Source: Calothrix sp. FI2-JRJ7 (GTDB lineage: Bacteria; Cyanobacteriota; Cyanobacteriia; Cyanobacteriales; Nostocaceae). Taken from it: DNA of 64,000 bases. Numbering within the stretch: the first letter of the stretch is position 1; every line of letters begins with the position of its first letter. The notes beneath the pieces were generated by a model that was given only the letters and a program-made list of their open reading frames with translations, ran no database searches and was not told the origin of the DNA. Of this stretch, positions 62,887-64,000 are shown in pieces. A program made the translations under genes and the position numbers. The DNA lies in assembly GCA_019359675.1 (NCBI GenBank), contig JAHHGX010000072.1, positions 124,001 through 188,000 on the forward strand, written 5' to 3'.

Positions 62887-64000
62887 CTAGATTTTTTTTT
62901 CAATTGAGAAAAGTGAACTTTTGCCGAATACATATCTAATTCCCCATACACTAAAGAGAGGCTGAACCAGTCCCTGACAAATAAGTACTGTCACTGCTAC
63001 CCAAAAGATTCCCCATTTCACAGCAATTAACAAGCTAATTGCAAAAAGGACAGTATAAATCAAATTCCAGTAAAGATTAATATGGCTTTTACCTACAGCG
63101 TTTAGTAGCAGGTTAGTGGCATTATAAAAGGGGAGCGGTAGAGCCGAGAGACAGATTAGTACCAAGATTGGAATTGCTGACTCCCATTTTTCCCCAAAAA
63201 TAATTGGCACATAAAATGGAGCTAAACAAGACTGTAGAACAATGAGTGGAACTACAAATGTGGCAGTTGATTTAAGACTACTAAAATATCGGTCTTTAAG
63301 CTGCGTGAAGTTTCCACGAACTTCACAAAGATGAGGGAATAAAGCTGAAGTAAAGGCATTCATAACATTTAAACTTATCCCCAAGCCAGCATTAAAGGCA
63401 AAATAGTATATCCCTAAAGCGTCTATTCCTAGAAAACCACCAACTAATAAATAATCGATATTTGCTCTTAACTTACCTAGTAATTCAACGCCAAGTATAT
63501 CTTTACCAAAATTAGTAATTTCTTGCCATCGCTTTAGCTTCAAAGACTTGGGAGGGCGCCAGCTATGATTTTTATAATTAATTACAATCCATACAGGAGC
63601 GGTTAAAACGGCAGGTAAGACAGCAGCCCACATTCCAAATTTAAATATTGCTAAAATTATCGTTAAAATATTACACAGTAAGGACTGAGTAATATTACAT
63701 AGTGCCATAACATTTAATCGGTTCTCCCGTTGAATCAAAGCGGACTGAACCATGAAAATTGGTAACATTAAGTAGACTAGCGCAGTAATGCAAATTGGTA
63801 AAATAACCTGCTGATTACCATAAAACAAAGCAACCGGAAAGGCAGCAATACATTGAATAATAAAAAGCGAAACACATAAAATCCAATTAAGCCAATATGA
63901 CGTATCACATATAACTTTTACATCCTGTTCATCAGCCTGAATAATCTTAGCTCCAATTCCAGATCTAAGGGTAAAAACAGTTGCAAACTCATTAGTAGTT
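62887..64000 (-). CDS. Wzx-like polysaccharide flippase (5' end outside window)
   Basis: At least 371 codons; the frame stays open to base 64000, so the TTG at 63828 is not the real start. About nine hydrophobic segments in the visible part; LRANIDYLLVGGFLGIDALG and the charged loops fit the MOP-superfamily polysaccharide-transport group (MATE-like/PST). It would flip lipid-linked repeat units across the inner membrane. It closes the visible polysaccharide cluster and is the likely export step for the units made by the downstream transferases. Confidence 0.9.
   Translation of the reverse strand, partial: TTNEFATVFTLRSGIGAKIIQADEQDVKVICDTSYWLNWILCVSLFIIQCIAAFPVALFYGNQQVILPICITALVYLMLPIFMVQSALIQRENRLNVMALCNITQSLLCNILTIILAIFKFGMWAAVLPAVLTAPVWIVINYKNHSWRPPKSLKLKRWQEITNFGKDILGVELLGKLRANIDYLLVGGFLGIDALGIYYFAFNAGLGISLNVMNAFTSALFPHLCEVRGNFTQLKDRYFSSLKSTATFVVPLIVLQSCLAPFYVPIIFGEKWESAIPILVLICLSALPLPFYNATNLLLNAVGKSHINLYWNLIYTVLFAISLLIAVKWGIFWVAVTVLICQGLVQPLFSVWGIRYVFGKSSLFSIEKKI

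Noticed and set aside
1..64000. tRNA, rRNA, tmRNA genes
   Set aside because: I looked for cloverleaf-like stretches and conserved rRNA motifs in the gene-free gaps and saw none; a covariance search would be needed to be sure.

Overview
The window looks like chromosomal DNA of a cyanobacterium, most likely a filamentous, Nostocales-type one. The reasons are a ferredoxin:thioredoxin reductase catalytic subunit, abundant pentapeptide-repeat and histidine-kinase genes, decayed toxin-antitoxin loci, many short dispersed intergenic palindromes, and a heavily iterated GC-rich palindrome in an AT-rich background. That palindrome is GGCGCC, about 90 copies by hand count, and not the usual cyanobacterial HIP1 (GCGATCGC), of which I found none.

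Layout. 0-2.7 kb: two pentapeptide-repeat genes (the first cut by the window edge) and a glutathione-transferase-like gene. 2.9-7.6 kb: a five-gene LIV/Nat-type amino-acid ABC importer. 7.7-13.7 kb: a tandem pair of dCACHE sensor kinases, a damaged acetyltransferase and peptidase E. 13.9-24.2 kb: housekeeping and conserved genes (histidine phosphatase, glucokinase, PilT, DUF58, FtrC, DUF309, a receiver protein, polyphosphate kinase). 24.4-30.5 kb: a minus-strand locus that looks like a chaperone-usher fimbrial system: subunit, second secreted protein, PapD-like chaperone, and an unusual usher with a long low-complexity N-terminus and carboxypeptidase-regulatory-like C-terminal domains. 31.4-40.2 kb: a sensor kinase, HicAB, three broken toxin-antitoxin loci (one split by a MITE-like element), an ABC exporter half with a degenerate ATP site and a large hybrid kinase with a pseudo-receiver. 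40.7-43.4 kb: a divergent MarR/DUF606-exporter pair with a clear operator, then alcohol-dehydrogenase debris. 43.7-54.4 kb: a sensory module (NarL-type regulator, CHASE3-like kinase, GAF kinase) present twice, the second copy partly decayed. 48.9-64 kb: minus-strand exopolysaccharide genes (priming sugar transferase, WecG-type transferase, five further glycosyltransferases, a PhyH-like oxygenase, a GH5 hydrolase and a Wzx-like flippase cut by the window edge).

How the parts fit. The priming transferase, WecG-type enzyme, GT2/GT4 enzymes and flippase would build and export a lipid-linked surface polysaccharide; GH5 and the oxygenase may trim or modify it. The duplicated sensory modules sit inside this cluster and may control it, but that is inferred from position only. 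The sensory module appears to have landed inside an alcohol-dehydrogenase gene, whose collinear halves flank it. The usher locus and the 44-64 kb region carry far fewer GGCGCC sites than the first 22 kb, which suggests later acquisition. The best candidate for an under-described system is the usher locus.
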